Assembly: GCF_022009635.1 (NCBI RefSeq)
Contig: NZ_CP091716.1
Span: 3,549,001 to 3,613,000 of the forward strand
Source of the DNA: Variovorax paradoxus
Lineage (GTDB): Bacteria > Pseudomonadota > Gammaproteobacteria > Burkholderiales > Burkholderiaceae_C
Reading direction: 5' to 3'
DNA length: 64,000 nt
In this document: positions 39,634 through 48,306 of the stretch, piece by piece
How the letters are laid out: each line of letters starts with the position of its first letter
Position numbering within the stretch: position 1 is the first letter of the stretch
Notes under the pieces: generated by a model
The model's database searches: none
Told to the model about the DNA's origin: nothing
Seen by the model: the letters and a program-made list of their open reading frames with translations, nothing else
Position numbers and translations under genes: made by a program

Positions 39634-41075
39634 GCGGCGGGCTCGGCCTTGGCGTCGGTGCGCTGGAACACGATGTCCGCCACCGCCGGTTCGAAGGGCG
39701 CGGCGATGCGGTCGATGCGGCCTTCGCGATCGTAGAGAAAGGTCAGCGCCAGCTCGTCGGGGTGGAACTCGGCGGGCCGGTGCGGCGTGTGGAACACGTC
39801 GTAGTGCCAGTGCGCGAGCGGGCCCGAGAAGGTGCGCCAGCGCCAGGCCAGGCCCTCGGCTTCCCGCGCAATCTCGATGCGTCCGTAGGCCGGGTGCGCA
39901 TAGACGCCGACGTACTCGTCCAGCGCATGGCTGGGCTGCGTGTCCTTGCGACGTTTGTCTTCGCGGGTGGCGCGCTCTGATTTCTGCTGCTCTACGAACT
40001 CGCGGCGCTTCGGCTGGAGGCGCGCGAACCAGTCGACCGGTTCGCGGCCGCTCACGTGGTCGAGCACGGCGTAGGTCAGTATCGAGGTGACCGTGCTCGG
40101 TGCCCGGTTGGTCAGCACCACCACGGCGGTGCGGCGTTCGGGCACGACCGTCATCAGCGTGCCCCAGCCGAGCCATGAGCCCGAGTGCGCGTACGTGCGG
40201 TCGCCGCGGTAGTTCTCGCAGAACAGGCCGAAGCCGTAGTGCGAATCGCCGATCTCGGCGTGTTCCGACCGGCCCATGTGCACATGCGGCGTGCACATCT
40301 CGCGCAGCGATTTCGCCGACAGCAGTTGCGCGCCGTTCACCTTGCCTTCGTCCAGAAGGAAGCGCGCCCATTTCGCGATGTCGGCCAGCGAGACATTCAT
40401 GCCGCCGCCGGCCGTGGTGCGAATGGGCCACAGCGGAGAAGGCACGCATTCGTCACCGACCATTGCATGCGGCCGCGCTGCGTTGTCCGCGGCTTCGAGC
40501 GCCTCGATGGTGAAGCCGAAGTCCTTGAAGCCCAACGGCTTCAGCAGCCGCTCGGTGGTGAAGTCTTCCCAGCGCTGGCCGCTGATGCGTTCCGTGACCA
40601 TGCCGGCCACCATGTAGCCCAGGTTCGAGTACTGGAAGGTATCGCGCAGTTCGCGGCTTGGTGCGAGGTGGCGCAGCAGTGGCAGCATCTGCGCGCCGCC
40701 GAGGTCGCCGGGCATGTGCACCCAGTCGTGGCGCGGCAGGCCGCTGCGGTGGCACAGCAGGTCGCGCACGGTGAGGCGTTCGGTCGCGAGCGCGTCGTGC
40801 AGGCGGAACTCGGGAATCACCTCGCGCACCGGGCGGTTCCATTCGAGCCTGCCTTCGTCGATCAGCAGGCCGAGGCCCGCGGCGGTCAACGACTTGGTGA
40901 TCGAGCACAGCAGGAACTGCGTCTCGGGCGTCACGGGCTCGGCACCGCGCATGTCGCGCACGCCGTAGCCCTTCTGGTGCACCAGCTCGCCGTCGCGCAC
41001 CACCGCGAGCGCGAGGCCCGGAATCTTCCACTCGCGCATCGAGGCTTCGACCAGCCTCTCGAGATCGCTCCACAT
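39630..41075 (-). CDS. Serine hydrolase, class C beta-lactamase-like fold
   Basis: The 481-residue protein is started at 41075 because AAGGA precedes it at good spacing. Class C/DD-peptidase motifs are SITK (Ser58-Lys61), YSN (Tyr149) and HSG (YAHSGSWLGWG). A C-terminal domain of about 90 residues (LDEYVGVYAHPAYGRIEIARE) resembles DUF3471. No signal peptide is seen, so it may act in the cytoplasm as an esterase or amidase. Physiological substrate unknown. Confidence 0.88.
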   Translation of the reverse strand: MWSDLERLVEASMREWKIPGLALAVVRDGELVHQKGYGVRDMRGAEPVTPETQFLLCSITKSLTAAGLGLLIDEGRLEWNRPVREVIPEFRLHDALATERLTVRDLLCHRSGLPRHDWVHMPGDLGGAQMLPLLRHLAPSRELRDTFQYSNLGYMVAGMVTERISGQRWEDFTTERLLKPLGFKDFGFTIEALEAADNAARPHAMVGDECVPSPLWPIRTTAGGGMNVSLADIAKWARFLLDEGKVNGAQLLSAKSLREMCTPHVHMGRSEHAEIGDSHYGFGLFCENYRGDRTYAHSGSWLGWGTLMTVVPERRTAVVVLTNRAPSTVTSILTYAVLDHVSGREPVDWFARLQPKRREFVEQQKSERATREDKRRKDTQPSHALDEYVGVYAHPAYGRIEIAREAEGLAWRWRTFSGPLAHWHYDVFHTPHRPAEFHPDELALTFLYDREGRIDRIAAPFEPAVADIVFQRTDAKAEPAA

Positions 41076-41136
41076 GTCGGGTCCTTGCCTCGGGAATAGG
41101 GCTGGGCATCCTAAGGCATCCGGCATCGAACAGAGT

Positions 41137-42192
41137 TCAGGCCAGCCCGTTCATCAGCCCGCTGCGCGCGTGGCAGTTGATGTATTCGTAGCTCTGCTCG
41201 TCGGCCTTCAGCACCGACACCTCGTGGTACACGCGCAGCTGCAGCTGGAAGTTCAGCGCCTGCACGTAGCGCATGAAGCTGCCGAAGATCGCGACGTGCG
41301 TCGGATGCGACTCGGCCCAGCGTTCCATGTCGGCCAGCGAGCGCCACCAGCTCAGGCCAAAGGACTTCTGCAGCGGCTTGCCGTGCGTGTCGAGGTTGTG
41401 CATGTAGCGGTTGCTGTAGCAGCCGATGCCCAGTCCCTGGTCGCGCAGGAAGTCCATGCCTTCGCGCAGCACCGGCTCCATGTCGTCGATGTAGAGCGTG
41501 CGCTCCTGGCCGGTGGTGTCGGTCCATTCCTGGCCGGAGCGGATCATCGCGATGTTCTCGTGGCCCGAGATTCGCACGCGCTGCCCCGGAGCCGGCGCAC
41601 CGGCGATCACCGCGCGTGTGCCTGACGGCACCATGGCGTCGGTCTGCGAGAGTGGGATGCGGTCGCGCATCGATCCCCAGTAGCCGTGCTCCTGCAGCTC
41701 GCCGCTGATCTCGCCCATCACCACGCCGACCCCTTCGAAGCGATCGGGCGTGTTGAACATGGTCTCGAAGTGCGCGACGCGCGGCGAGGCAATTTCGCGA
41801 AAATAGCCGAGACCTTCTGATAGCCTTTCTTCCGAACGCCACCAGGCGTCGACCTGGGGCGTGGCGCTCCAGCGTGCATGGGCCGCGGCGTCACTCCAGT
41901 AGGCGATGGCGATCATGTTGTCGAAACCGTCGGCATCGACGTAGTGCGCCAGGTCGTGGTGGCCCGGGCCGTCGGGCAGGGCGAAGTCGCGCGCGATCCT
42001 CATCAGCGCGGCGCAGGCGCGGCCCTGCATGTCCGCGCCGCGCGACTGCACGCCGAAGTAGCCCATCACGACCTGCGTCGTCGTGGTCGGTGCGCGGGCC
42101 GACCATACGGGGTAGGGCGGCGTGTAGTCGTCTTCCACGCGGCGGTGGCGCGTGCGTGGGCACTTCAGGTGTTCGGCAATGGCGGATTCCAT
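41137..42192 (-). CDS. oxd: Aldoxime dehydratase (phenylacetaldoxime dehydratase, heme-containing)
   Basis: The 351-residue enzyme dehydrates an aldoxime to a nitrile with a heme that binds substrate directly. The length equals known Oxd proteins. Residues Arg178, Ser219 and His299 fall at the same numbers as the active-site Arg, Ser and proximal heme His reported for OxdRE/OxdA. The catalytic distal His reported at 320 would have to be His323 here (VYHEV), because 320 is Arg; an alignment is needed. The start at 42192 has AAGGA upstream. It lies 25 bp after the nitrilase gene, giving the aldoxime-nitrile-acid pathway. Confidence 0.93.
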   Translation of the reverse strand: MESAIAEHLKCPRTRHRRVEDDYTPPYPVWSARAPTTTTQVVMGYFGVQSRGADMQGRACAALMRIARDFALPDGPGHHDLAHYVDADGFDNMIAIAYWSDAAAHARWSATPQVDAWWRSEERLSEGLGYFREIASPRVAHFETMFNTPDRFEGVGVVMGEISGELQEHGYWGSMRDRIPLSQTDAMVPSGTRAVIAGAPAPGQRVRISGHENIAMIRSGQEWTDTTGQERTLYIDDMEPVLREGMDFLRDQGLGIGCYSNRYMHNLDTHGKPLQKSFGLSWWRSLADMERWAESHPTHVAIFGSFMRYVQALNFQLQLRVYHEVSVLKADEQSYEYINCHARSGLMNGLA

Positions 42193-42217
42193 GGCGCGGT
42201 TCCTTGTCGGCTGGCGC

Positions 42218-43222
42218 TCAGGCCTCGACCGGCTCGGCCACGCTGGCCTCGGGCACCGGCGCAAGCACCACCACCACGGGCTCGCGGCGCGTCTTGTTCA
42301 GCAGCAGCTGCGTGGCGTCGGGGCGCGAGTAGTGGCCGCTCGGGTCGGCCGCGGCCTTGGCGAGCGAGATCATGCCCAGGTCGATGTCGGCGATGACCAG
42401 GCCTTCTTCGTCTTCGGCCAGGGGCGTGCCCAGCGGCGAACCGTCGGGTCCGTAGATGCGCGCATGGCCGCCGCCGACCCCCAGCATCTGCTGCTTGCCG
42501 GCGTCGGTGCACATCAGCTCGCTCATCGCCTTCGACACCGTGGCGCAGGGCGCTATCACGAAGCAGCTGCCCTCGGCCGCATACACCTGGCTCGCGGCGT
42601 TGTTGACCTCGTGGCCCAGCGCATAGGCGGCGCCGCGGTAGAGAGAGAAGCTCGGCCACGCGCCGCAGTGGATCTGCTCGTTCTGCGAATACATCGCGTA
42701 CTTGCTCAACGGCTGCAGATGTTCCCAGCAGCACAGCGAGCCGATGTTGCCGATGGGCGTGGGCACCACGTGCAGGTCGGAGCCGTCGCCCTCGCCGAAC
42801 ACGGTGCGTTCCACGTGCGTGGGCTTGAGCTTGCGGCGGGTCTGCACGGTGTTGCCCTGGTCGTCGATCAAAGCCTGCGCGATGTAGAGGCTGCCCGCGG
42901 CCTTCTCGCTGTAGCCGAAGGACAGCCAGATCCTGTGCTTGCGCGCCGCGGCCTTCAGGCGCTCGAACTCGGGCGAGCCGACGACCAGCGAGTTGTCGTG
43001 GTAGCGCTGCACGAACTGCATGCCCCACGCCGGCGAGTCGAGCCAGATCCACCAGGGATAGCCCGGCACCCAGGTCTCGGGAAAGGCGATGAGCTGCACG
43101 CCCTGTTTGGCGGCCTGCGCCATCAGCTCGATGGTCTTGTCGATGGTGGCGTCGAGGTCGAGGAACACGGGCGCGGCCTGCACGGCGGCAACGCGCAGCT
43201 TGGGGTGGACGGTGGTCGGCAT
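42218..43222 (-). CDS. Nitrilase
   Basis: The 334-residue enzyme of the carbon-nitrogen hydrolase family converts nitriles directly to carboxylic acid and ammonia. The triad is Glu49 (AFPETWVPGYPWW), Lys131 (RRKLKPTHVER) and Cys165 (GSLCCWEHLQPL); the CWEH context marks true nitrilases rather than amidases. The start at 43222 has TGGAGA upstream. It is the first gene of the two-gene unit with oxd and is divergent from an AraC regulator. Confidence 0.95.
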   Translation of the reverse strand: MPTTVHPKLRVAAVQAAPVFLDLDATIDKTIELMAQAAKQGVQLIAFPETWVPGYPWWIWLDSPAWGMQFVQRYHDNSLVVGSPEFERLKAAARKHRIWLSFGYSEKAAGSLYIAQALIDDQGNTVQTRRKLKPTHVERTVFGEGDGSDLHVVPTPIGNIGSLCCWEHLQPLSKYAMYSQNEQIHCGAWPSFSLYRGAAYALGHEVNNAASQVYAAEGSCFVIAPCATVSKAMSELMCTDAGKQQMLGVGGGHARIYGPDGSPLGTPLAEDEEGLVIADIDLGMISLAKAAADPSGHYSRPDATQLLLNKTRREPVVVVLAPVPEASVAEPVEA

Positions 43223-43410
43223 GGTGGGTCTCCAGGTGCAAGGAAGGTAAGGAATCGCAGGCCAAGCGCACCGGGTTTGCGCTGTGGCATACGGGTTGCT
43301 TGAAGCGTAAATTCGCGGCGCCGAAACGGCTTGACCCGGATTGGCGGCGTTCTTGTTCCAGCGTTGCATGCCCTGTTCTTGGCCTCCTGCAGGCCTTCCG
43401 AGGAATTCCG

Positions 43411-44373
43411 ATGACCCAGTTGCTCAGCACCGACGCCGTCTCGCGCGACCAGCGGCTCGCCTACTGGACCGACATGATCTGCAACGTCTACGTGCAGCTC
43501 GAGTGCGACGCCGTGCAGCAGTCAGGCACGGGCAACTTCGAGGGCAGCATCCGCCAGCACACGCTGCCGAGCCTCGACATGTCGGTGGTCACCTCGGGCC
43601 CCCAGAAGGTGATGCGCACGCCGGGCCACATCGCGCATTCGAGCGACGACTATTTCCTCGTGAGCATCCAGGCGCGCGGCCAGGGCGTGGTGCGCCAGGA
43701 CGGCCGCGACGCCGTGCTGTCGGCCGGCGACTTCGCGCTGTACGACAGTACGCGGCCCTACGAGCTGCTGTTCGAGGAGTCGTTCGAGCAGATCGTGCTC
43801 AAGCTGCCCGGCGACCGCCTGCGCGGCGAGTTGCGGGATACGGAGGCGCTGACGGCCACCACGGTGTCGGGCCGCGAAGGCGCGGGCCACCTGCTGCTGG
43901 GCATGATCCGCACGCTGCGCGAGGATATCGACACGCTGCAGCCCGCGTCGGCGCTGGCCGTGGCGCACGGAGTGCAGAGCATCCTGGTGGCGGGGCTGCA
44001 GACGCTGCCTGCCGCGCGCGCACCGGCGCTCAGCAACCTCACGGCCTACCACCTGGCGCGGGTGAAGCGGCTCATCGACGAGCAACTGGCCGATCCGATG
44101 CTGTCGGTGGGCACCCTGGCCGCGCAGCTGGGCGTGTCGGTGAGCCACATTCACCGCGTGTTCAAGAGCGAGCCGCTCACGCCCTCGCAGTACATCTGGG
44201 AGCGCCGGCTCGAGGCCTGCAGCCGCGACCTGCTGGAGCCGCGCCTGGCGGGGCGGCCGGTGGCCGAGATTGCCTATGGCCGCGGCTTCAACGACGCGGC
44301 GCATTTCAGCCGCGCGTTTCGCGAGCGCTTCGGTTGCTCGCCGCGAGCCTGGCGGCAGCAGCGGGTGCAGTGA
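43411..44373 (+). CDS. AraC-family regulator of the nitrilase/aldoxime cluster
   Basis: The 320-residue regulator starts at 43411, with GAGGA upstream. The N-terminal half is an AraC-binding-like domain (about 45-190). The C-terminal double helix-turn-helix includes LSVGTLAAQLGVSVSHIHRVFKSE and VAEIAYGRGFNDAAHFSRAFRERFG. It resembles NitR/FeaR-type activators. It is divergent from the nitrilase gene across 188 bp, so induction by aldoxime, nitrile or a product is likely. Confidence 0.92.
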   Translation: MTQLLSTDAVSRDQRLAYWTDMICNVYVQLECDAVQQSGTGNFEGSIRQHTLPSLDMSVVTSGPQKVMRTPGHIAHSSDDYFLVSIQARGQGVVRQDGRDAVLSAGDFALYDSTRPYELLFEESFEQIVLKLPGDRLRGELRDTEALTATTVSGREGAGHLLLGMIRTLREDIDTLQPASALAVAHGVQSILVAGLQTLPAARAPALSNLTAYHLARVKRLIDEQLADPMLSVGTLAAQLGVSVSHIHRVFKSEPLTPSQYIWERRLEACSRDLLEPRLAGRPVAEIAYGRGFNDAAHFSRAFRERFGCSPRAWRQQRVQ

Positions 44374-44395
44374 GTGGCGGGCAGCGGGCCGGCGG

Positions 44396-45223
44396 TCAGC
44401 CGTGCAGGCCCTTCCAGAGCATGTAGGCCGCCAGCACATACAGGATGCTCGCGAACACGCGCTTGAGCTTCTTCACCGGCAGGCTGTGCGCGGCCCTGGC
44501 GCCCAGCGGCGCCGTGAGCACGCTGCACGCGGCGATCACCGCGAGCGCGGGCAGCCAGATGTAGCCGAAGGAACCGGCCGGCAAGCCTTCGACCGACTGG
44601 CCGCTGATCACGTAGCCCGCCACGTTGGCTACCGCGATCGGAAAGCCCAGCGCGGCGCTGGTGGCGACGGCGTTGTGGATGGCGACGTTGCACCAGGTCA
44701 TGAAGGGCACGCTGATGAAGCCCCCGCCCGCGCCCACCAGCCCCGAGATGAAGCCGATGGCGCCACCCGCCGCGAGCTGGCCGCCCGTGCCGGGCATCTG
44801 CCGCGTCGGCTTGGGTTTCTTGTCCAGGAACATCTGCGTGGCCGAGAAGCCCACGAACAGCGCGAACACGATGGCCAGGGCCGTGCCCTTGAGCAGCGCG
44901 AACACGCCCAGGCTGCCCGCGAGGCTGCCGATGACGATACCGGGCGCGAGCCGTTTCACGATGTCCCAGCGCACCGCGCCGCGCTTGTGGTGCGCGCGCA
45001 CGCTCGACACCGAGGTGAAGATGATGGTGGCCATGGAGGTCGCGATGGCGATCTTCACCGCCAGGTCGGCCGGCACGCCGCGGTGGCCCATGATGATCGT
45101 GATGAACGGCACCATCATCATGCCGCCGCCGATGCCCAGGAGGCCCGCGAGAAAACCGGTGCCGAGACCGAGTGCCGCGAGTTCGGCGATGAGCAGGGGG
45201 TCGAGCAGGGCGGCGATGTTCAC
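44396..45223 (-). CDS. TauE/SafE family sulfite/sulfonate exporter-like protein
   Basis: The 275-residue membrane protein has about eight helices and the duplicated family motif GFLAGLLGIGGGMMMVPF and GFISGLVGAGGGFISVPF. The start codon is GTG with no visible Shine-Dalgarno. The substrate is not defined; sulfite, sulfoacetate or taurine-derived anions are possibilities from family members. It follows the 6S RNA terminator and stands alone. Confidence 0.88.
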   Translation of the reverse strand: MNIAALLDPLLIAELAALGLGTGFLAGLLGIGGGMMMVPFITIIMGHRGVPADLAVKIAIATSMATIIFTSVSSVRAHHKRGAVRWDIVKRLAPGIVIGSLAGSLGVFALLKGTALAIVFALFVGFSATQMFLDKKPKPTRQMPGTGGQLAAGGAIGFISGLVGAGGGFISVPFMTWCNVAIHNAVATSAALGFPIAVANVAGYVISGQSVEGLPAGSFGYIWLPALAVIAACSVLTAPLGARAAHSLPVKKLKRVFASILYVLAAYMLWKGLHG

Positions 45224-45258
45224 GGTGGCGTAGGCGAAGGAAAAAGAAAGCGCTTGCG

Positions 45259-45300
45259 CAAAAAGCAGCGGCCCCGTGCAACTGGTGCAGGGGGCCGCGG
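45259..45300 (-). terminator. Terminator after 6S RNA
   Basis: On the minus strand GCGGCCCCCTGCA pairs with TGCACGGGGCCGC (one mismatch) around a short loop and is followed by TGCTTTTTGCG. It lies directly after the 6S RNA 3' end. Confidence 0.8.
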
Positions 45301-45304
45301 CGGG

Positions 45305-45486
45305 AAAAGGTGTCTGCAGATGATGTGCCGGACCCGCATCCTGAACCAGGGTTCAGGTGGGCGAGGGCAGCAAGACTTCGGGTTCATCTGACGCGAGATG
45401 ATCACGCCCGTCTAGCGATGTACCAAGCCCGGCTCCGGAGAGCATTGGAACAAGGAAATATTAAGCCCGACACGTCTGCAGACAGT
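45305..45486 (-). ncRNA. ssrS: 6S RNA (ssrS)
   Basis: The gap downstream of zapA holds an RNA of about 180 nt. Its ends pair: TGTCTGCAGA (45483-45474) with TCTGCAGACA (45321-45312), and the helix continues with CGTGTCGGGC against GTCCGGCACAT. A perfect hairpin, CCTGAACC-ct-GGTTCAGG (45357-45340), and an open central region complete the 6S shape. A TAAAAT -10 lies at 45496-45491. Position after zapA and size match betaproteobacterial 6S RNA, which sequesters sigma-70 polymerase. Exact ends are estimates. Confidence 0.82.
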
Positions 45487-45526
45487 TCGGATTTTACGCC
45501 TGCCTGCCCGTGTCCGACGAAATCAT

Positions 45527-45871
45527 TCAGAGCAAATGTCCATCGCCGGCCAGGGCCTGATCGAGTCTTTGAATGAGCTGGGCGGCCTTCGGGTCGGTTT
45601 CTGTTGTATCGGCGGCGGTGCTTGCTGCCTCGGCGGGAGGTACTGCCGCGGGCGCGGCTGCAGTGGCGGCTTGCTGCGCGGCCAGATCGAAGGCCAGATT
45701 CAGCGACGCCAGCACCGCGATGCGGTCGCGGGCCTTGACTTTTCCTGCATCGCGGATCTTGCACATGGCCGCGTCCACGCGTTCGACGGCTTCGCGCAAC
45801 TGCGCCTCGCCGCCATCGGGACAGCCGAGCAGATAGCTCTGACCCATGATCTGTACTTCAATCTGCTTCAT
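45527..45871 (-). CDS. zapA: Cell division protein ZapA
   Basis: The 114-residue protein bundles FtsZ filaments at midcell. The N-terminal ZapA motif is MKQIEVQIMGQSYLLGCPDGGEA, with the coiled-coil region starting RIAVLASLNLAFDL. The middle Ala/Pro/Thr-rich stretch (about 70-95) is a longer linker than in E. coli ZapA. Its ATG overlaps the upstream gene's stop (ATGA), and 6S RNA lies just downstream. Confidence 0.93.
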   Translation of the reverse strand: MKQIEVQIMGQSYLLGCPDGGEAQLREAVERVDAAMCKIRDAGKVKARDRIAVLASLNLAFDLAAQQAATAAAPAAVPPAEAASTAADTTETDPKAAQLIQRLDQALAGDGHLL

Positions 45872-46092
45872 GCGGAGGGGTCTTGGGGAGGTGGTTCAGC
45901 CGGCAGCCGTTCGAGCAGCGCGTCGAGGCGCGTGCGGGCCGCGGCGAGCCGCGACTTCAGGGCGTCGCGTTCACGCGTGAGCGCATCGACCTGTTCCTGC
46001 AGCAACTCGTTGGTGCGCTGCACCTCTTCGTGACGCACGAGCAGGCGTTCGACACGCTCGGCGATCTGGTCGATGGGGCTGGATGCGGGCAT
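45868..46092 (-). CDS. Small coiled-coil protein upstream of zapA (TIGR02449/ZapB-like)
   Basis: The 74-residue protein is almost entirely one coiled coil with regular leucine heptads (IDQIAERVERLLVRHEEVQRT to LLERL) and a Pro-rich C-terminus. It is coupled to zapA by an ATGA overlap. Such proteins occupy the ZapB-like place next to zapA in many betaproteobacteria, so a role in the division ring is plausible. The start at 46092 lacks a strong ribosome binding site. Confidence 0.8.
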   Translation of the reverse strand: MPASSPIDQIAERVERLLVRHEEVQRTNELLQEQVDALTRERDALKSRLAAARTRLDALLERLPAEPPPQDPSA

Positions 46093-46189
46093 GGTTGGCG
46101 ATTGTAGTTTCCCTGGAAGGGGCCTTCGCCGGGAGCGGGCGAGGGTACGTCGAGGCGTGGATTCTGCGGCCTTCCATCGGCGTTTCAAA

Positions 46190-47905
46190 CTACTCGCTGA
46201 GCCGCACGTAGGTGGCGAGCAGCGCGCTCTTGGCGGCCACGCCCAGCAGCATGGGGTTGGCCTCGCTCTCGATCACCGGCAGGCGCTCGCCCCGGTGCTC
46301 GAGAAAGCGCTGCAGCGCTTCGCCCAGGCCGGTGTCGGCGGTGATGGGCAGGATCACCTGCGAGAGCAGGGCGCCGGCGGAGGTCTCGGCCGGCGCCGCG
46401 CCGAGCGCGGCCAGCGGCACCACGCCCAGGTAGCGCCCCTGGGCATCGACCACGTACAGGTACTTCACCGGATGCTGCAGGAAGAGCTTGCTCATCGCCT
46501 CGCGATCCGCGTCGGGGCCCACCACCGTCTCGGCCGGCTGCACCAGGTCGCGCACATGCAGGCCGCGCAGGCGAAGCTGCGCGTCGCGCTGCTCGTTGCG
46601 GCGCAGCGTGATCTCGTACATGGAGCCGGCATTGGCCGAGCGTGCGACGAAGTACGCGATGACGCTCGCGGCCATCAGCGGCAGCATGACCTGGTAGCTC
46701 AGCGTCATCTCGAAAATCATCAATATCGCCATCAGCGGCGCCTGCGTCGCGCCCGCCAGGAACGCACCCATGCCGACGATGGCGTAGGCGAAGGGTGCCG
46801 AACTCGAAGCCGGCCACAGCGCCTGCACCGCCAGCCCGAAGAGCGCGCCGATCATGCAGCCGAAGAACAGCGCCGGCGTGAACACGCCGCCCACCGCGCC
46901 CGAGCCCGCGGTGGCCATCGTCGCTGCCGCCTTGGCGACCAGCACCATCGCGATCAGCGTCCAGGGCCACGGCGTGTGCAGCACCGCGTTGACCACGCTG
47001 TAGCCGTTGCCCCAGACCTCGGGCATCGGCACCGAAATGGCGCCCATCAGCAGGCCGCCCAGCGCAAGCCGCCACGGCAGCGCGATCGGCAGCTTCGCGA
47101 ACAGCGCGCGGCTGCCCTGCAGCGCGCGCAGGAAGCCGACCGCCGCAAAGCCCAGCAGCACGCCGAGCACGCAGAACAGAATCACCTCGGTGCCGTGGAT
47201 CTCGGGGAACGCCGGCATCTTGTAGGGCGGCTGGTAGCCCGGCAGCGCGCGCATGGCGACGTTCGCCACCACCGACGCGATGATGATCGGCCCCACGCTT
47301 TCCATCGCGATGGAGCCCAGCACGATCTCTGCGACGAAGAAGGCGCCCGCGATGGGCGCGTTGTAGGCGGCGGTGAGACCGGCCGCGGCGCCGCAGGCCA
47401 CCAGCAGCCGCAGCCGTTCCGCCGGAAAGCGCAGCAGCCGCCCCAGTTGCGAGGCGGCCAGCGCCGCGAGCTGCACCATCGAGCCCTCGCGCCCGATGGA
47501 GCCGCCGGTGCCGATGCTCACGAGAGACGACGCGCTGCGCACCAGCGTCTGCGCGACCGGAATGCGGCCGTCGCCCAGCACGATCGCTTCCATGTAGTCG
47601 GAGGTGGCGCTGCGCACCGCAACGCGTTTGGCCAGCACCAGCAGCAGGCCGGCCACCAGTCCGCCGAGCGTCGGGCAGGCGATGCGCGCCCACCACGGCA
47701 GGTGTTTGGCCATGGCCACCAGCCCTTCGCCGGGGCCGAGCAGCAGGTGCTCGAAACCGTAGAGCGCCGCACGGAACAGCTCGGTCGCCAGCGTGCCGAG
47801 CAGGCCGGCGGCAATGGACCACAGCAGCATCGACTGCCAGCCAGAAACGCCGAAAAGCCGCTGCAGCGCGGAACGAATATTCAGGAAAACCGAGGCCGGG
47901 CGCAT
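46190..47905 (-). CDS. CLC-family chloride/proton transporter with CBS domains
   Basis: The 571-residue protein has the CLC core: GTGGSIGREGSMVQ with the gating Glu140, and GGVFTPALFFG. The conserved proline of GREGP is Ser here. The internal proton glutamate is kept (GAFFVAEIV), which points to an antiporter rather than a channel. Two CBS domains fill the C-terminus (about 440-565: VRDLVQPAETVV; LSQVILPITADTG). The substrate could also be fluoride or nitrate; the GSIGREG motif favours chloride. It is divergent from the B12 riboswitch. Confidence 0.92.
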   Translation of the reverse strand: MRPASVFLNIRSALQRLFGVSGWQSMLLWSIAAGLLGTLATELFRAALYGFEHLLLGPGEGLVAMAKHLPWWARIACPTLGGLVAGLLLVLAKRVAVRSATSDYMEAIVLGDGRIPVAQTLVRSASSLVSIGTGGSIGREGSMVQLAALAASQLGRLLRFPAERLRLLVACGAAAGLTAAYNAPIAGAFFVAEIVLGSIAMESVGPIIIASVVANVAMRALPGYQPPYKMPAFPEIHGTEVILFCVLGVLLGFAAVGFLRALQGSRALFAKLPIALPWRLALGGLLMGAISVPMPEVWGNGYSVVNAVLHTPWPWTLIAMVLVAKAAATMATAGSGAVGGVFTPALFFGCMIGALFGLAVQALWPASSSAPFAYAIVGMGAFLAGATQAPLMAILMIFEMTLSYQVMLPLMAASVIAYFVARSANAGSMYEITLRRNEQRDAQLRLRGLHVRDLVQPAETVVGPDADREAMSKLFLQHPVKYLYVVDAQGRYLGVVPLAALGAAPAETSAGALLSQVILPITADTGLGEALQRFLEHRGERLPVIESEANPMLLGVAAKSALLATYVRLSE

Positions 47906-47960
47906 CGCTCCGATGTTAGCGGCGGCGCAACTTTCGGCTTAAACAGTGCTCGCCAGGGCC

Positions 47961-47966
47961 TAAAAT
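47961..47966 (+). promoter_or_regulatory. Probable -10 box of the cobalamin operon
   Basis: TAAAAT lies 9 bp before the riboswitch 5' end; the -35 is not clear. Confidence 0.4.
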
Positions 47967-47974
47967 CCCGCCCG

Positions 47975-48202
47975 TTGGTGCCTGCGGCGTGGTTCACGCG
48001 CCGCGGTTCAACGGGAAGCAGGAGTGAAGGTCCCCCGAACACGCGTCGGGCCCGGCCCAAGCCGCCTGCGCTGCCCCCGCAACGGTCAAGCAGACGACGC
48101 CGCAAGGCGTCACCCCTATCCACACAGCCACTGGGCACCCTGAAACAGGTGCCTGGGAAGGCGGCGGGGGGCGTTCTGCCAGCCCGGATACCGGCCAACA
48201 AG
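47975..48202 (+). promoter_or_regulatory. Cobalamin (AdoCbl) riboswitch
   Basis: The leader has the class I cobalamin layout: the initial TTGGTGCC segment, the conserved core GCTGCCCCCGCAACGGTCA, a stem around CTGGGCACCCTGAAACAGG, and the B12 box GCCAGCCCGGATACCGGCC (about 48179-48197). It precedes btuB and a B12 synthesis operon, so high cobalamin should shut expression. Confidence 0.92.
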
Positions 48203-48255
48203 GCGGCTGCCGCATGCACCAAAGAAAAAGTGCGCGAGGCAGCCATTGCGCCCAG

Positions 48256-48277
48256 GTGCCGGCGGGGAAGCCGGCAC
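48256..48277 (+). promoter_or_regulatory. Strong hairpin between riboswitch and btuB start
   Basis: A perfect 8-bp stem, GTGCCGGC-ggggaa-GCCGGCAC, lies 54 nt after the B12 box and 29 nt before the btuB ATG. There is no T-run, so it may act by occluding the start region or as part of the expression platform. Confidence 0.5.
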
Positions 48278-48306
48278 GGGGCATTGACGTTCGTTCGGCA
48301 CATTTC

